From assembly GCA_014379405.1 (NCBI GenBank), contig JACMLU010000027.1, forward strand, positions 124,001-188,000: a stretch of DNA of 64,000 bases, given 5' to 3'. The notes beneath the pieces were generated by a model that saw only the letters and a list, made by a program, of their open reading frames with translations, searched no databases and was not told the origin of the DNA. The stretch's first letter is position 1, and each line of letters opens with the position of its first letter. This document shows, piece by piece, positions 38,649 through 46,280 of this stretch. The DNA is from Flavobacterium sp. Lineage in GTDB: Bacteria; Bacteroidota; Bacteroidia; Flavobacteriales; Flavobacteriaceae. The translations under genes and the position numbers were made by a program.

Positions 38649-39464
38649 TTATTGTGCTCTCGTTTTTATCATTAATTCAGTTTTAACCCCACTTTTGAGC
38701 CATAAAAATTTATCGTTTTGTGCTGACTTTTCGATTTCATTTTTTAACGATCTGGCGGTTTGTCTAAAGTGCCACCAACCTTCATAGTGAATTGGAATAA
38801 CCATATTTGGGTTTAAAAGTTTTGTAGTTTCAATTGCCTCCTCACCATTCATTGTCACTCTTAAATTTCTTTTTAGGTAAGGGAATGCCCCAGCACCTAA
38901 ATGCAAAATAGCAATATCTATGTTTTTCTTTCTTGCTAATTCATAAATGCCTTCAAAAAGGACTGTGTCGCCCGAAATATAAATACAACCGTTTTCCTGA
39001 CCGTCCCATTCAATGGTGAAGCCTAATACTTTACCCATTACCTTGTCTAGTCTTTTGATGTTGGTATGCTGTGCCGGAATAGCTGTGATCTTTAATCCTT
39101 TTACACGTTTATCATTTATTTCATATTCTCCCCAATTATCCAATCCGACAGTGTTATCATTTTTCAAGCGTCTTACCGCATCTTTAGTTGACAAAACAAG
39201 TGGAACCGTTTTAATAAACTTTTTTCCATTTTTGTCTAAATTGTCGCTATGGTGGTCGTGACTGAGCAATACTAAGTCTACCATACCAATTTCATCCATT
39301 GAAAGCGCCGGATCAATATATTTTTTAGAAAAGGCGAGTGGCCTACTCACATATTGCGGAAGAAAACCATCTTTATTATCTAAAGTTGGGTCTGTTAAGA
39401 TTTTGTAACCATTTATGTTTATTAAAACACAAGCCGTGTCAATATGTGTTATTGTAACATTCAT
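38649..39464 (-). CDS. MBL-fold metallohydrolase (UlaG-like)
   Basis: A 271-residue metallo-beta-lactamase-fold hydrolase. The zinc motif HDHHSDN (about residues 69-75), the later His in IPAQHTNI, the bridging Asp in YISGDTVLFEG and the final His in IPIHYEGW make a complete binuclear site. The spacing resembles UlaG / AHL-lactonase-like proteins rather than antibiotic-hydrolysing enzymes. The substrate is unknown. A Crp/Fnr regulator is 73 bp upstream on the same strand. Confidence 0.8.
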   Translation of the reverse strand: MNVTITHIDTACVLININGYKILTDPTLDNKDGFLPQYVSRPLAFSKKYIDPALSMDEIGMVDLVLLSHDHHSDNLDKNGKKFIKTVPLVLSTKDAVRRLKNDNTVGLDNWGEYEINDKRVKGLKITAIPAQHTNIKRLDKVMGKVLGFTIEWDGQENGCIYISGDTVLFEGIYELARKKNIDIAILHLGAGAFPYLKRNLRVTMNGEEAIETTKLLNPNMVIPIHYEGWWHFRQTARSLKNEIEKSAQNDKFLWLKSGVKTELMIKTRAQ

Positions 39465-39537
39465 TTTGCATTCATTTATTTAGTTAAAATAATAGTTCAA
39501 AATTGAACTTAATAGATTACACCACAATTGACTTTGG

Positions 39538-40101
39538 TCAAGAAATACGTTTGCGAATGCGACTAAGAGTTTCGGGAACTACACCGAGATAAGATGCGAT
39601 AAATTTTAGAGGAATTTGAAGAATGTATTTTGGTTGTTCCCGAAGTAGTTCTTCGTATCGTTCTTGTGGTGATTTTGTTAAAAGGTTAATTTCTCTTTTG
39701 ACTTTTTTTGACAAAAGGTTTTCCGTTGCTAATCGTCCTAATTTCTTTGTAATTTCACAATTAGTATATAAGTTTTGTAAATCTTTATGTGATATCGAAT
39801 ACAGCTGTACATCAGTTAACGCTTCAATATAAATATCAGTATCTGATCTGTCATAAAATGAATCATAGGCACAATAAAAGGAGCTTTTAAATGCGAAATC
39901 TATCGTGATTTCTTTATCCTTTGCTACAACAAAATAGCGAACGATACCTACATCAATAAAGGACAAATAGTTTTCTATTTGTCCTTTTGAAATAATTAAT
40001 TCGTTCGCTTTATATTGACGCGTTTTGATACAGTTTAAAAATGGAGTTAATTGATTTTCAGAAAATCCCATCCTTTCAAAATATGTTATTAATGACTGCA
40101 T
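39538..40101 (-). CDS. Crp/Fnr family transcriptional regulator
   Basis: A 187-residue regulator with the effector-like beta-roll (about residues 20-115; YKANELIISKGQIENYLSFI) and the short Bacteroidetes-type C-terminal helix-turn-helix (LKFIASYLGVVPETLSRIRK). It is paralogous in layout to the protein at 4635-5216. It precedes the metallohydrolase gene and may control it, mirroring the Crp-azoR arrangement. Confidence 0.8.
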   Translation of the reverse strand: MQSLITYFERMGFSENQLTPFLNCIKTRQYKANELIISKGQIENYLSFIDVGIVRYFVVAKDKEITIDFAFKSSFYCAYDSFYDRSDTDIYIEALTDVQLYSISHKDLQNLYTNCEITKKLGRLATENLLSKKVKREINLLTKSPQERYEELLREQPKYILQIPLKFIASYLGVVPETLSRIRKRIS

Positions 40102-40389
40102 TTTTTGTTGTTTATATTACCTCTACTGTTTCCAGGCTGTACGCTGGTGCGGACTAAATAAGCTGAACTTACGTTTTTGCACTGAACTCAAAGATAAAAA
40201 ATAAACTTTACATGAAGGCTAAAACCCACAATAACCTAAATACTGCGTGATCGGAAGCCATTTTTACTCATTTCAATAATTTATTTCAATAATTTATTAA
40301 TGATTTTCTTGAAACTCGGTTTCCAAGTCCAGGATAAAAATTTTCTGTAATTAATGAGAGTATATTGGTGATACTATTTTTCACTTGCT

Positions 40390-40725
40390 CTAAATTGTCG
40401 TTAAATGGGGATGTTTCATTGCTGAATTAAAAGCTATACCACCAAGAAGTATTCCTGACGAAGTTAAATCAATTATGATAGCCTCTCCATTTTCAAGTAC
40501 AACTGATAAATAAGCTGGTTTATGCCCTGGCCTATGAATAATTTTTGCATTTATTCCATAAATTTATAAATCATAGGCTTCATTACCATATAATACAATG
40601 TTTGGTTATCTTGGTCTGCTGGAAGTTTCTATTTTCAGGAATTGATTAAGACCAATATGACCTAATAGTGTTGACGGCGCAAAAACGATATTTGAATCGG
40701 GTACTTTTGTTTCCGTATTGATTGC
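40390..40725 (-). pseudogene. Decayed MBL-fold metallohydrolase fragment
   Basis: One minus-strand frame of 112 codons with two internal stops carries the C-terminal MBL pattern IIHRPGHKPAYLSVVLENGE followed by AIIIDLTS (the usual form is PGHTPGS...GD). The preceding NIVFAPSTLLGHIGLNQFLK and YGNEAYDL are also compatible. The N-terminal zinc motif is missing. The flanking 40102-40389 shows nothing else. Confidence 0.65.
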
Positions 40726-40794
40726 ATTTCATCTAAGCTAAGTGATAATGGAAGGGAAAATTACTTAGATGTTGCCACTCCTTCCCAACGCTCC

Positions 40795-40862
40795 AAAAAA
40801 AATTACTGGCACAGTTTTTAGAAAAAACACTTACACTGCGTGACTCGCGCCAGTAATTTTTT
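40795..40862. repeat. Hairpin array, stem 1
   Basis: AAAAAATTACTGGC (40797-40810) and GCCAGTAATTTTTT (40849-40862) form a perfect 14-bp stem with a 38-bp loop. It is the first of a series of stems filling 40.8-41.9 kb, with no plausible gene between them. Confidence 0.8.
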
Positions 40863-40986
40863 CCCCCAAGCTGTGTTACATAATTGAGTATTATAATTCA
40901 TCACAAAGCTTTTATATTGTTTTTTTTGTTTTTGCGATGAAGTTATAATATCATTTATGTAAAACAGCCGCTCGGCCAACGCGCCG

Positions 40987-41088
40987 GTGGTTTGCTCCAG
41001 AACAACTTCTTGAGCGGCTGTAAGAACATTGGTCATCCCGAGCGCAGTCGAGGAACAGCCGCTCAAGAAGCTGCCCTTCACAAACCAC
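40987..41088. repeat. Hairpin array, stem 2
   Basis: CTTCTTGAGCGGCTGT (41006-41021) and ACAGCCGCTCAAGAAG (41055-41070) pair perfectly over 16 bp. Outside, GTGGTTTG (40987-40994) pairs with CAAACCAC (41081-41088). The loop holds CATCCCGAGCGCAGTCGAGG, a phrase I recall as a dispersed flavobacterial repeat. A third partial copy of the stem (ACAGCCGCTC) lies at 40964. Confidence 0.8.
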
Positions 41089-41189
41089 TTATATACCTCA
41101 CGAAGAAATTATATCTTTAAATTAACGATTCCTTCTCGCTGATAACTTATGATGGTTTTAGCAACTTGGTGTTGAAATCGGTAGTTTTT

Positions 41190-41274
41190 GCATTGATTTT
41201 GTGAGTAGAAAAAATGGCTTTGAATTGTAGTGGTTTTGCCTAGGGATAAAGCCATTTTTTCTACACACAAAATC
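41190..41274. repeat. Hairpin array, stem 3
   Basis: The arms at 41195-41221 (GATTTTGTGAGTAG then AAAAAATGGCTTT) and 41248-41274 pair at 26 of 27 positions with a 26-bp loop. The outer ends (GCATTGATTTTGTGAGT on the left, ACACACAAAATC on the right) recur at stem 5, while the inner stem sequence differs. Confidence 0.85.
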
Positions 41275-41285
41275 AAAAAGCCAGC

Positions 41286-41467
41286 AAGAGTATCGTTTTT
41301 TTATTTGCCACAAAATAAGCAGTAATTCCTTTTCCGGAAAAGCAGCTGCCATACCGTCCTGATATAAATTCTTTCTCCTTTAGCACTCTCAACACTATAT
41401 CAGGCACCAGCTTTTCCACAAAAGCAATCAGAAAACTCCAGTAAGCAAATAAAAAAACAATACACTT
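41286..41467. repeat. Hairpin array, stem 4
   Basis: GTATCGTTTTTTTATTTGC (41290-41308) pairs with GCAAATAAAAAAACAATAC (41445-41463) at 18 of 19 positions, extended by CAAGA at the left and ACTTG at the right. Inside are further pairs (GGAAAAGCAGCTGCC with GGCACCAGCTTTTCC; CCTGATATA with TATATCAGG), giving a long branched fold of about 180 nt. Confidence 0.75.
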
Positions 41468-41504
41468 GCCTGCGCTACTGCCCCATCGCACTAGGTATTA
41501 TTAT

Positions 41505-41593
41505 GCATTGTTTTTGTGAGTGCAGACCATTACTTGCAAAGTTGATTCCTGAAATATAAGATTCCAATAAAGTAATGGTCTGCACACACAAAA
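41505..41593. repeat. Hairpin array, stem 5
   Basis: The arms 41512-41535 (TTTTGTGAGTGCAGACCATT then ACTT) and 41570-41593 pair at 23 of 24 positions with a 34-bp loop. The outer ends equal those of stem 3, but the inner arms are unrelated (GCAGACCATTACTT against AGAAAAAATGGCTTT), so both arms changed together. Confidence 0.85.
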
Positions 41594-41605
41594 TCAAGTC
41601 CAAAC

Positions 41606-41684
41606 AAGAGTATGGATTTTTAAAACCGAAAAAGATTTGGAATGGTGGTTATAGTTTTTTTCTGTTTTAAAAATCCATACCCTT
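41606..41684. repeat. Hairpin array, stem 6
   Basis: GTATGGATTTTTAAAAC (41610-41626) and GTTTTAAAAATCCATAC (41664-41680) form a perfect 17-bp stem. Like stem 4 it follows a CAAGAGTAT phrase just after an ACACACAAAATCAA end, so stems 3-4 and 5-6 are two copies of one two-hairpin unit. Confidence 0.8.
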
Positions 41685-41810
41685 TCCAAAAAATTCCTCT
41701 TTTAAGAAAACTTTTTTTTGATCGGTTAGTAATGGAAAAACCTCGGTTAAAAAGAAAATAAAAAAATAAAAAAAAGAAGGCAAAGGTAAGTTCCAGGTTT
41801 ACAAAAAAGC

Positions 41811-41900
41811 AAGTTCAAGCCTCCGGTTTTTGATAAAATCTCCACCCATTCGGGTAGTATTTTATCAAAAAAACTTGCATTTTTGAAACCTTCCACTTGA
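41811..41900. repeat. Hairpin array, stem 7
   Basis: TTTTTGATAAAAT (41827-41839) and ATTTTATCAAAAA (41859-41871) pair perfectly. Weaker outer pairing is possible (AAGTTCAAG near 41811 with CTTGAAC near 41896). A-rich and T-rich tracts on either side (41750-41780; 41910-41940) could extend the fold. Confidence 0.65.
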
Positions 41901-41991
41901 ACGAATGGCTTTCTTTTTTTCTTTTTTTTCTTTTGAAAAATTTTATGGGGCGAAGCGTAGCGAAGCACATAGATAGTTCAACGGAAAATAA

Positions 41992-42453
41992 ATGAAAATT
42001 GAAAAGCGAATCAATTTTAAATCCGAAGCCATGACCAATTTTATCATCAAGACCCACCGAAAAGACACCCTTTACAACAAACCCCATTTATTCATTCTTA
42101 ACAAGGGGATGAACAGCGGAAAACCCCAAGACGAGCCTTTCACAAACAGCTTTGTTATCATTTTTTCTGAGGAAAAGGACCGTGAAGACATCTTCCTAGT
42201 TGCATACAGCCTGTGGAAAACAAAATTTTGGTTCCCACACCTTTGCGGTTCAGTCATCCCATTTTTGACCCTTACAGACTTCAAAAGGGAGTTCAATCCG
42301 CAATCCAGTTTGATGATGGTGGAACACGAGCAGCACCTCAAAAATGTGGAAGCGCTCAAACTGTTGGAGCAAAAAGAAAAACAACGCAAAGAGGACATCT
42401 GCCTCATAAATGACATCCGTAATGCCATTTTATACCGCTATTGCAGGAAATAA
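41992..42453 (+). CDS. DUF6943-like hypothetical protein
   Basis: A 153-residue protein whose pattern (KPHLFILNKGMNSGKPQDEP; SLWKTKFWFPHLCGSVIPFL; NDIRNAILYRYC at the end) matches what I recall as DUF6943, a Bacteroidetes family of unknown function. The start is uncertain: ATG 41992 gives 13 more residues than ATG 42031 (MTNFIIKTHRKD). It heads a small plus-strand group of three genes downstream of the hairpin array. Confidence 0.6.
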   Translation: MKIEKRINFKSEAMTNFIIKTHRKDTLYNKPHLFILNKGMNSGKPQDEPFTNSFVIIFSEEKDREDIFLVAYSLWKTKFWFPHLCGSVIPFLTLTDFKREFNPQSSLMMVEHEQHLKNVEALKLLEQKEKQRKEDICLINDIRNAILYRYCRK

Positions 42454-42474
42454 TCATCAACTAAATTTATTAAT

Positions 42475-42654
42475 ATGGGACTATTTATTTTATACCAAAC
42501 CGACAAATGGAAATCCAAGGCTTCAAGAGTATGTTTTGGAATTTTCGACAGCAGAATCAAAGCAATCGAATCTGCAAAATGGAATGAACTTTTCTCTTGT
42601 AACTCCGAAGTGGTAATTATAGAGATAACAATCAATGAATTTAAAGAAATTTAG
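42475..42654 (+). CDS. Small hypothetical protein (59 aa)
   Basis: A 59-residue frame (MGLFILYQTDKWKSKASRVC, ending in VVIIEITINEFKEI) with good codon usage, starting 21 bp after the DUF6943-like gene and ending 2 bp before the next ATG. The tight spacing argues for a real gene in an operon. No membrane segment or known motif is visible. Confidence 0.6.
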   Translation: MGLFILYQTDKWKSKASRVCFGIFDSRIKAIESAKWNELFSCNSEVVIIEITINEFKEI

Positions 42655-42656
42655 AA

Positions 42657-42931
42657 ATGAGGACAAAATTTAAAAGTCAAGGCTATCTGCTTCTGACAAC
42701 GGGCAATGATCGAATTATTGCAATAATTAGTTGCAAACCAGGTTTGCGGACTATCAAGAAAAAGCTAATTCAAGCCATTATGGATGATTTCGATGCAAAC
42801 AAGACCGTATACTATTGACAGATACCACAATTATCGAAAATGAAGTGACGACAATTATTAAAGCCCGAATTAATTCCGATATTGGCTGCTTTGAAGAATA
42901 CTTTAAACTAATAAATATGCCTGCTTATTGA
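42657..42931 (+). pseudogene. Small hypothetical gene with a -1 frameshift
   Basis: From ATG 42657 the frame codes 53 residues (MRTKFKSQGYLLLTTGNDRI ... DDFDANKTVYY) and stops at 42816-42818. Overlapping it in the next frame, protein-like sequence continues from 42815 (LTDTTIIENEVTTIIKARIN ... YFKLINMPAY) to a stop at 42931. One missing base near ACTATTGACA restores a product of about 92 residues. It may be a real mutation, a sequencing error or programmed frameshifting. Confidence 0.6.
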
Positions 42932-42937
42932 AAATAA

Positions 42938-42972
42938 AAAAGCCCATTCCTTGCGGTTTGGGCTTTCATTTT
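42938..42972 (+). terminator. Terminator after the DUF6943-like group
   Basis: AAAGCCCA (42938-42945) pairs with TGGGCTTT (42959-42966), followed by CATTTTGT; the left arm is preceded by A residues, so it could act in both directions between convergent gene groups. It lies 7 bp past the last stop. Confidence 0.7.
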
Positions 42973-42984
42973 GTCTAATCCAAA

Positions 42985-43002
42985 CCCCGATAGCTATCGG
43001 GG
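42985..43002. repeat. Perfect 18-bp palindrome CCCCGATAGCTATCGGGG
   Basis: A perfect inverted repeat between two convergent gene groups. It resembles the CCCGA...TCGGG hairpin at 36000 and is probably a dispersed flavobacterial hairpin rather than an operator. Confidence 0.75.
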
Positions 43003-43018
43003 CACAACTAAAATTAGA

Positions 43019-43195
43019 CTATTTTTTGTGCTTCTTGATGAGGTATTTGAGTGTCATCGATATAATAAAACTGACAATCGCTCCAAGAGAAGCTAATATA
43101 ATAGTTTTAAAAACATCTTCCGAATGCAAATTCGGCAATACACTCAAAAATGTGCCTCCAGCTGTACCCATCAGGGTATGATTACCGGTCGTCAT
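43019..43195 (-). CDS. 58-aa single-span membrane protein
   Basis: The frame starts at ATG 43195, overlapping the last codons of the previous gene, and runs to TAG at 43019-43021 (MTTGNHTLMGTAGGTFLSVL, ending TLKYLIKKHKK). One hydrophobic helix (TIILASLGAIVSFIISM) is followed by a Lys-rich tail, so the C-terminus is probably cytoplasmic. A second ATG at 43171 would give 50 residues. It could be a holin-like or small regulatory membrane protein; no family is recognised. Confidence 0.6.
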   Translation of the reverse strand: MTTGNHTLMGTAGGTFLSVLPNLHSEDVFKTIILASLGAIVSFIISMTLKYLIKKHKK

Positions 43196-43439
43196 CCTCG
43201 TTAGCCATTCTGGGCTCGTCGAAGGAGGGAAGAATCGCTTCCCCTGTGGTCAGTTGGCTTACAGCCGATACCACACCACCGGCAACAGCCAAATAACCTC
43301 CTACAGTGGTCACCACGAGCGGCAAAGCTATGGGTGCAGCCAGAATCGTTCCGCCCACGGCAGCCAATGCCAACCCTATATTTCGAAGCACTTTAAAAAA
43401 TTTCGGTGTGGGAGCTTTTACCCGTTTTACAATATTCAT
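43182..43439 (-). CDS. 85-aa Gly/Ala/Val-rich membrane protein
   Basis: A basic N-terminus (MNIVKRVKAPTPKFFKVLRN) is followed by two hydrophobic Gly/Ala/Val segments (IGLALAAVGGTILAAPIALP; VVTTVGGYLAVAGGVVSAVS) and an acidic tail (MANEDDDR). Its size and layout resemble a small holin, but there is no decisive motif. It lies 19 bp after the DUF5675 gene and overlaps the next small gene. Confidence 0.65.
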   Translation of the reverse strand: MNIVKRVKAPTPKFFKVLRNIGLALAAVGGTILAAPIALPLVVTTVGGYLAVAGGVVSAVSQLTTGEAILPSFDEPRMANEDDDR

Positions 43440-43458
43440 CTCTTTACATTTTTTTCTT

Positions 43459-43875
43459 TCATCCCTCCATAGTCAGGAATCCTGATTGAACAATCAATTC
43501 AACACTTTCTTTGTTGTCCAAAGCTTTATAAACCAAGTCTTTTAACTTGTTAAAAGCTTTTCTTGACATCAGGCCTAAACCAGGTCCAGAAAGTTTCGTT
43601 ACGGGAGCAATACAACCATTCAATTCTCTTTGAGCATTATTGGCAGGATGAAACAAAATCAAGCTTCTGTTTTTAATGTTTACTATTTCCAAATGCCATT
43701 TAAACTTGTTGCTGTACCGATTTTTTATAAAATATTTCCCCTCCGGAATGCAGGAAACCTTCGTTTCGTTATTCTTCCAAGGCAATTCAATCGTGTTGCA
43801 GATAAATTTGCCCTCGCATTCGAGTTTACCATTGGTTCCATCAGGGAAATAAGTTCTTGACAGCCACAAAACCAT
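43459..43875 (-). CDS. DUF5675 family protein
   Basis: I choose ATG 43875 (MVLWLSRTYFPDGTNGKLEC), one base after the preceding stop codon; a GTG at 43887 would add four residues. The 138-residue product carries the DUF5675 landmarks: ICNTIELPWKNNE, CIPEGKYFIKNRYS, LILFHPANNAQRELNGCIAP. The family is found in phages and bacterial accessory regions and is suspected of cell-wall or structural roles. Its function is not established here. Confidence 0.75.
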   Translation of the reverse strand: MVLWLSRTYFPDGTNGKLECEGKFICNTIELPWKNNETKVSCIPEGKYFIKNRYSNKFKWHLEIVNIKNRSLILFHPANNAQRELNGCIAPVTKLSGPGLGLMSRKAFNKLKDLVYKALDNKESVELIVQSGFLTMEG

Positions 43876-43876
43876 C

Positions 43877-44632
43877 CTACAAGCCACTCACCTGAACCAA
43901 TGCCAATGGGTTGTATGCACCATTTTTCAATGGGTACATTTGACCATTCACTTCTTGGTAAAACTCGACACCCAAAGCCAAAAACAAGGGTTTAGTGCTG
44001 TTTGGAGTCACGGTATTGACCTGATTGATGGCAACCGTAGCCACGGAATCCCAAGGTAAAACAGCAGTTTCTGAATGCGCTTCAACAAAAGTTTCAGTTT
44101 CAAAATCAATCTCGGCACCAGCCGAAATAATCTTGAAGTGAGTAGTGCCACTAGGGGCAGCAATCATGTTTGCAGGAACAAAAGGATCAATATCGACGGT
44201 AATCTCACCGGAAACGCGGTCAATTGCTCCCACATAAGGCGCAAACAAACTCGTGCCCAGTTTTCCCCTGATGTTGAATTCAAAACCGGTAAGCAATTCC
44301 GCCTCACCATCAATCACGTTTCGCAACCCTCTAACGCTCGTCACGTCAGCCTGGATCACTTTGACCATGGCTTGGGTCAATCGACTCACCATTCTACCAT
44401 CGGCAGTATTCAAGAGCAAAGCCCTCAAGGCCGTTCTCAAAATCTTGCCAGCTGTACCTGCTCTACCAAATTCCGAACCGTTTTCACGCGTTCTTTGGAA
44501 CGCAGGATCATTCTTGATTCTGCTGGCATCGATGCCTCCTTTTTCACGTGCCAAATGCCCGTCTTGGGTTTTGTAAAAGGTAATATCCCCGATAGTACCT
44601 TTCAATTTAATTATGCCTTTTTGTCTTGCCAT
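43877..44632 (-). CDS. Hypothetical protein, head of the DUF5675 cluster
   Basis: A 251-residue protein beginning MARQKGIIKLKGTIGDITFY, then KTQDGHLAREKGG. The N-terminal half is basic and helical (FGRAGTAGKILRTALRALLL; RMVSRLTQAMVKVIQ). The C-terminal half is beta-rich. I recall similar proteins from several flavobacterial genomes next to DUF5675 genes but know no function. A virion-like or assembly protein is possible given the small membrane proteins downstream, but no capsid motif is visible. Confidence 0.65.
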   Translation of the reverse strand: MARQKGIIKLKGTIGDITFYKTQDGHLAREKGGIDASRIKNDPAFQRTRENGSEFGRAGTAGKILRTALRALLLNTADGRMVSRLTQAMVKVIQADVTSVRGLRNVIDGEAELLTGFEFNIRGKLGTSLFAPYVGAIDRVSGEITVDIDPFVPANMIAAPSGTTHFKIISAGAEIDFETETFVEAHSETAVLPWDSVATVAINQVNTVTPNSTKPLFLALGVEFYQEVNGQMYPLKNGAYNPLALVQVSGL

Positions 44633-44819
44633 AATTTCTGAAATTTAAATTAACAATCATTTTTTCCTTTCATTCCGAATATTCGTTGCAACTAAATCTT
44701 GAATGATTTCAAACAAAGTTTCCACTTTTCAAAACACATTTCAAAAGGAGGATGTCAATAACAGTACAAAAACGACTATAATTGCCTATTTAAATAACTT
44801 ATTCATACCTTAGTTTTTA

Positions 44820-44827
44820 TAACTTTG
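44820..44827 (+). promoter_or_regulatory. Candidate -7 promoter box (TAACTTTG)
   Basis: TAACTTTG matches the Bacteroidetes TAnnTTTG box in the 283-bp gap between the divergent genes at 43877-44632 and 44916-45119. A clear -33 TTTG at the right distance is not evident. It may serve the small gene starting at 44916. Confidence 0.35.
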
Positions 44828-44915
44828 TAATAAAAAATAGGACGGGACAGATAGCAAGGTGAGGTTACTCATAGCCATACCAAAGGCATAGATAATGTAT
44901 TAAAACTAGATAAAA

Positions 44916-45119
44916 GTGATAGGAAGTAACACTAGGGTATGTATTTATCCCAAAGATGTACAACGTATTACAGGTAAAACATACAGACAAGCAAGATTGT
45001 ATTTGAACAAGGTCAAAGAAAACCTCAACAAAGAGCCACATCAATTCGTTTCCATTGAGGAATTTTGCAGCTTTTCAGGACTACAAATTGAACACGTTTT
45101 ACGCTGTATAATTGGATAG
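44916..45119 (+). CDS. Small helix-rich protein (67 aa), possibly DNA-binding
   Basis: A 67-residue protein (MIGSNTRVCIYPKDVQRITG; TYRQARLYLNKVKENLNKEP; FVSIEEFCSFSGLQIEHVLR). I recall similar short proteins in many Bacteroidetes genomes. The YPKDVQ...GKTYRQA pattern suggests a helix-turn-helix or excisionase-like fold, but I cannot confirm it. It lies just before the first attachment-like boundary repeat. Confidence 0.55.
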   Translation: MIGSNTRVCIYPKDVQRITGKTYRQARLYLNKVKENLNKEPHQFVSIEEFCSFSGLQIEHVLRCIIG

Positions 45120-45353
45120 GTTTTGATGCTTCAACGAAGCTCTAGAGCAGTTCTATAATCATTGGAAACCAGTTCAATAAGTAGTTCAAATAGTAGTACA
45201 ATCTGTTGGATTATAAAGAATTAATGACTAAATTTATATCAAATATTATTTGACGTTCTTTACTGGTTTTTACTAGTGACCTATTTAATGACCTATTGAA
45301 ACATATTACCGCTAAAGCCTTATAAACACTAGCATAAAAAGAGAGATACAAAT

Positions 45354-45444
45354 CCCTCTTTCTCCGCGAAATTAAAACCCTAACAATTGATCATCAATTA
45401 GTTAGGGTTTTTTGTTTCTAGTTTTAGCCCACATTTAGCCCACA
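45354..45444. repeat. Attachment-like boundary repeat, copy 1
   Basis: The order of parts is a tRNA-3'-end-like AAATCCCTCTTTCTCCGC, a hairpin terminator (AAAACCCTAAC at 45374 with GTTAGGGTTTTTT ending 45413), then TTTAGCCCACATTTAGCCCA repeats (45423-45442). The same order of parts recurs at 54158 and 60868. No complete tRNA is present upstream. Confidence 0.65.
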
Positions 45445-46280
45445 GTTCATCTTTTTTTTTATATTAATTTTAAAATAAAAAATAGAAATTATAAAAGACT
45501 CTATCTCAATCAAACAAATTGTAATTGATTTCATTTACTTCAGAGAACAACTAAAGGAATTTTTTAAAGATAGAATATAAGCCGATTATAGAGTTCATAC
45601 TTGCTAAAGATTATTTAAATTATGATTTACATTCGTTGCATTTATGATGCTGAAAAACTATTTTCTAGAGTATCATAACTCAATCTAAAGCATTATTCTA
45701 ATTATATGATGAGGTTTTTGCAGATAGAGGTATCTCCTTTTTTGATTTTCTACTAATTTCGGGTATTATTTTATAATTTATTTACAATATTCGCTATTTT
45801 GTTGATTAAAATATAGCAATATGAGTGATTAGGTAAATAAAATTCAATAAAATAAGAAAATTTATTTTTTTGTTTCAATTTTTTTTTTACTTTTAACAAA
45901 AATTTAAAGACCTATATTTTGATTTCAAGAAAAATTAATACAGTCATAAACACAAAATCTCTTTCCTTAAGAGGACTTCAACCTATCTTCAATTGTTGAA
46001 TATAAATTGATATAAAGACTCTGCCTCATAGAGTTTCACTTCGATCAATTTAGTTTTATGTATTTTTTAAAATTTCTTAAACATAACCAATGAATTTCAC
46101 CAATTTAAAGCTCGTTTGTATTGATTGCAAATCATTTTACCTAAAAGGATTGCAACCAATATTCAATTGTTAAAATAGTCTCCTCTCAGTTTACAGATTG
46201 CTATACCAAATGCGGCTCCTTTTTAGGTTCAGTCAGCGTATATCTATTATCAATTTTATTAAATTTTAAAAAATAAAAAA
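45445..46280. other. Long leader region upstream of susC with a direct repeat
   Basis: About 840 bp of AT-rich non-coding sequence. Two diverged direct repeats lie at 45972-46000 (AGGACTTCAACCTATCTTCA, then ATTGTTGAA) and 46146-46174 (AGGATTGCAACCAATATTCA, then ATTGTTAAA), 174 bp apart. They could be regulator-binding or leader-RNA elements for the receptor genes. No gene or RNA family is recognised. Confidence 0.45.

Noticed and set aside
40818..41491. Several open frames of 64-87 codons within the hairpin region
   Set aside because: They run across inverted-repeat arms, so the same peptide words recur in reverse-complement form. They lack family features and good starts.
41190..41684. CRISPR-like array
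   Set aside because: The repeating words are arms of hairpins with unequal spacing. There are no uniform repeats and spacers and no cas genes.
42072..42428. Minus-strand open frame opposite the DUF6943-like gene
   Set aside because: It is antisense to a better-supported gene and has low-complexity Ser/Cys composition.
42985..43002. The 18-bp palindrome as an operator
   Set aside because: It lies between convergent gene ends and resembles another dispersed CCCGA hairpin, so a regulatory role is not supported.
45354..45378. Possible tRNA gene ending in CTCTTTCTCCGC
   Set aside because: Only the 3'-like tail is present. The upstream sequence does not form D- and anticodon arms, so it is treated as part of an attachment-like repeat.
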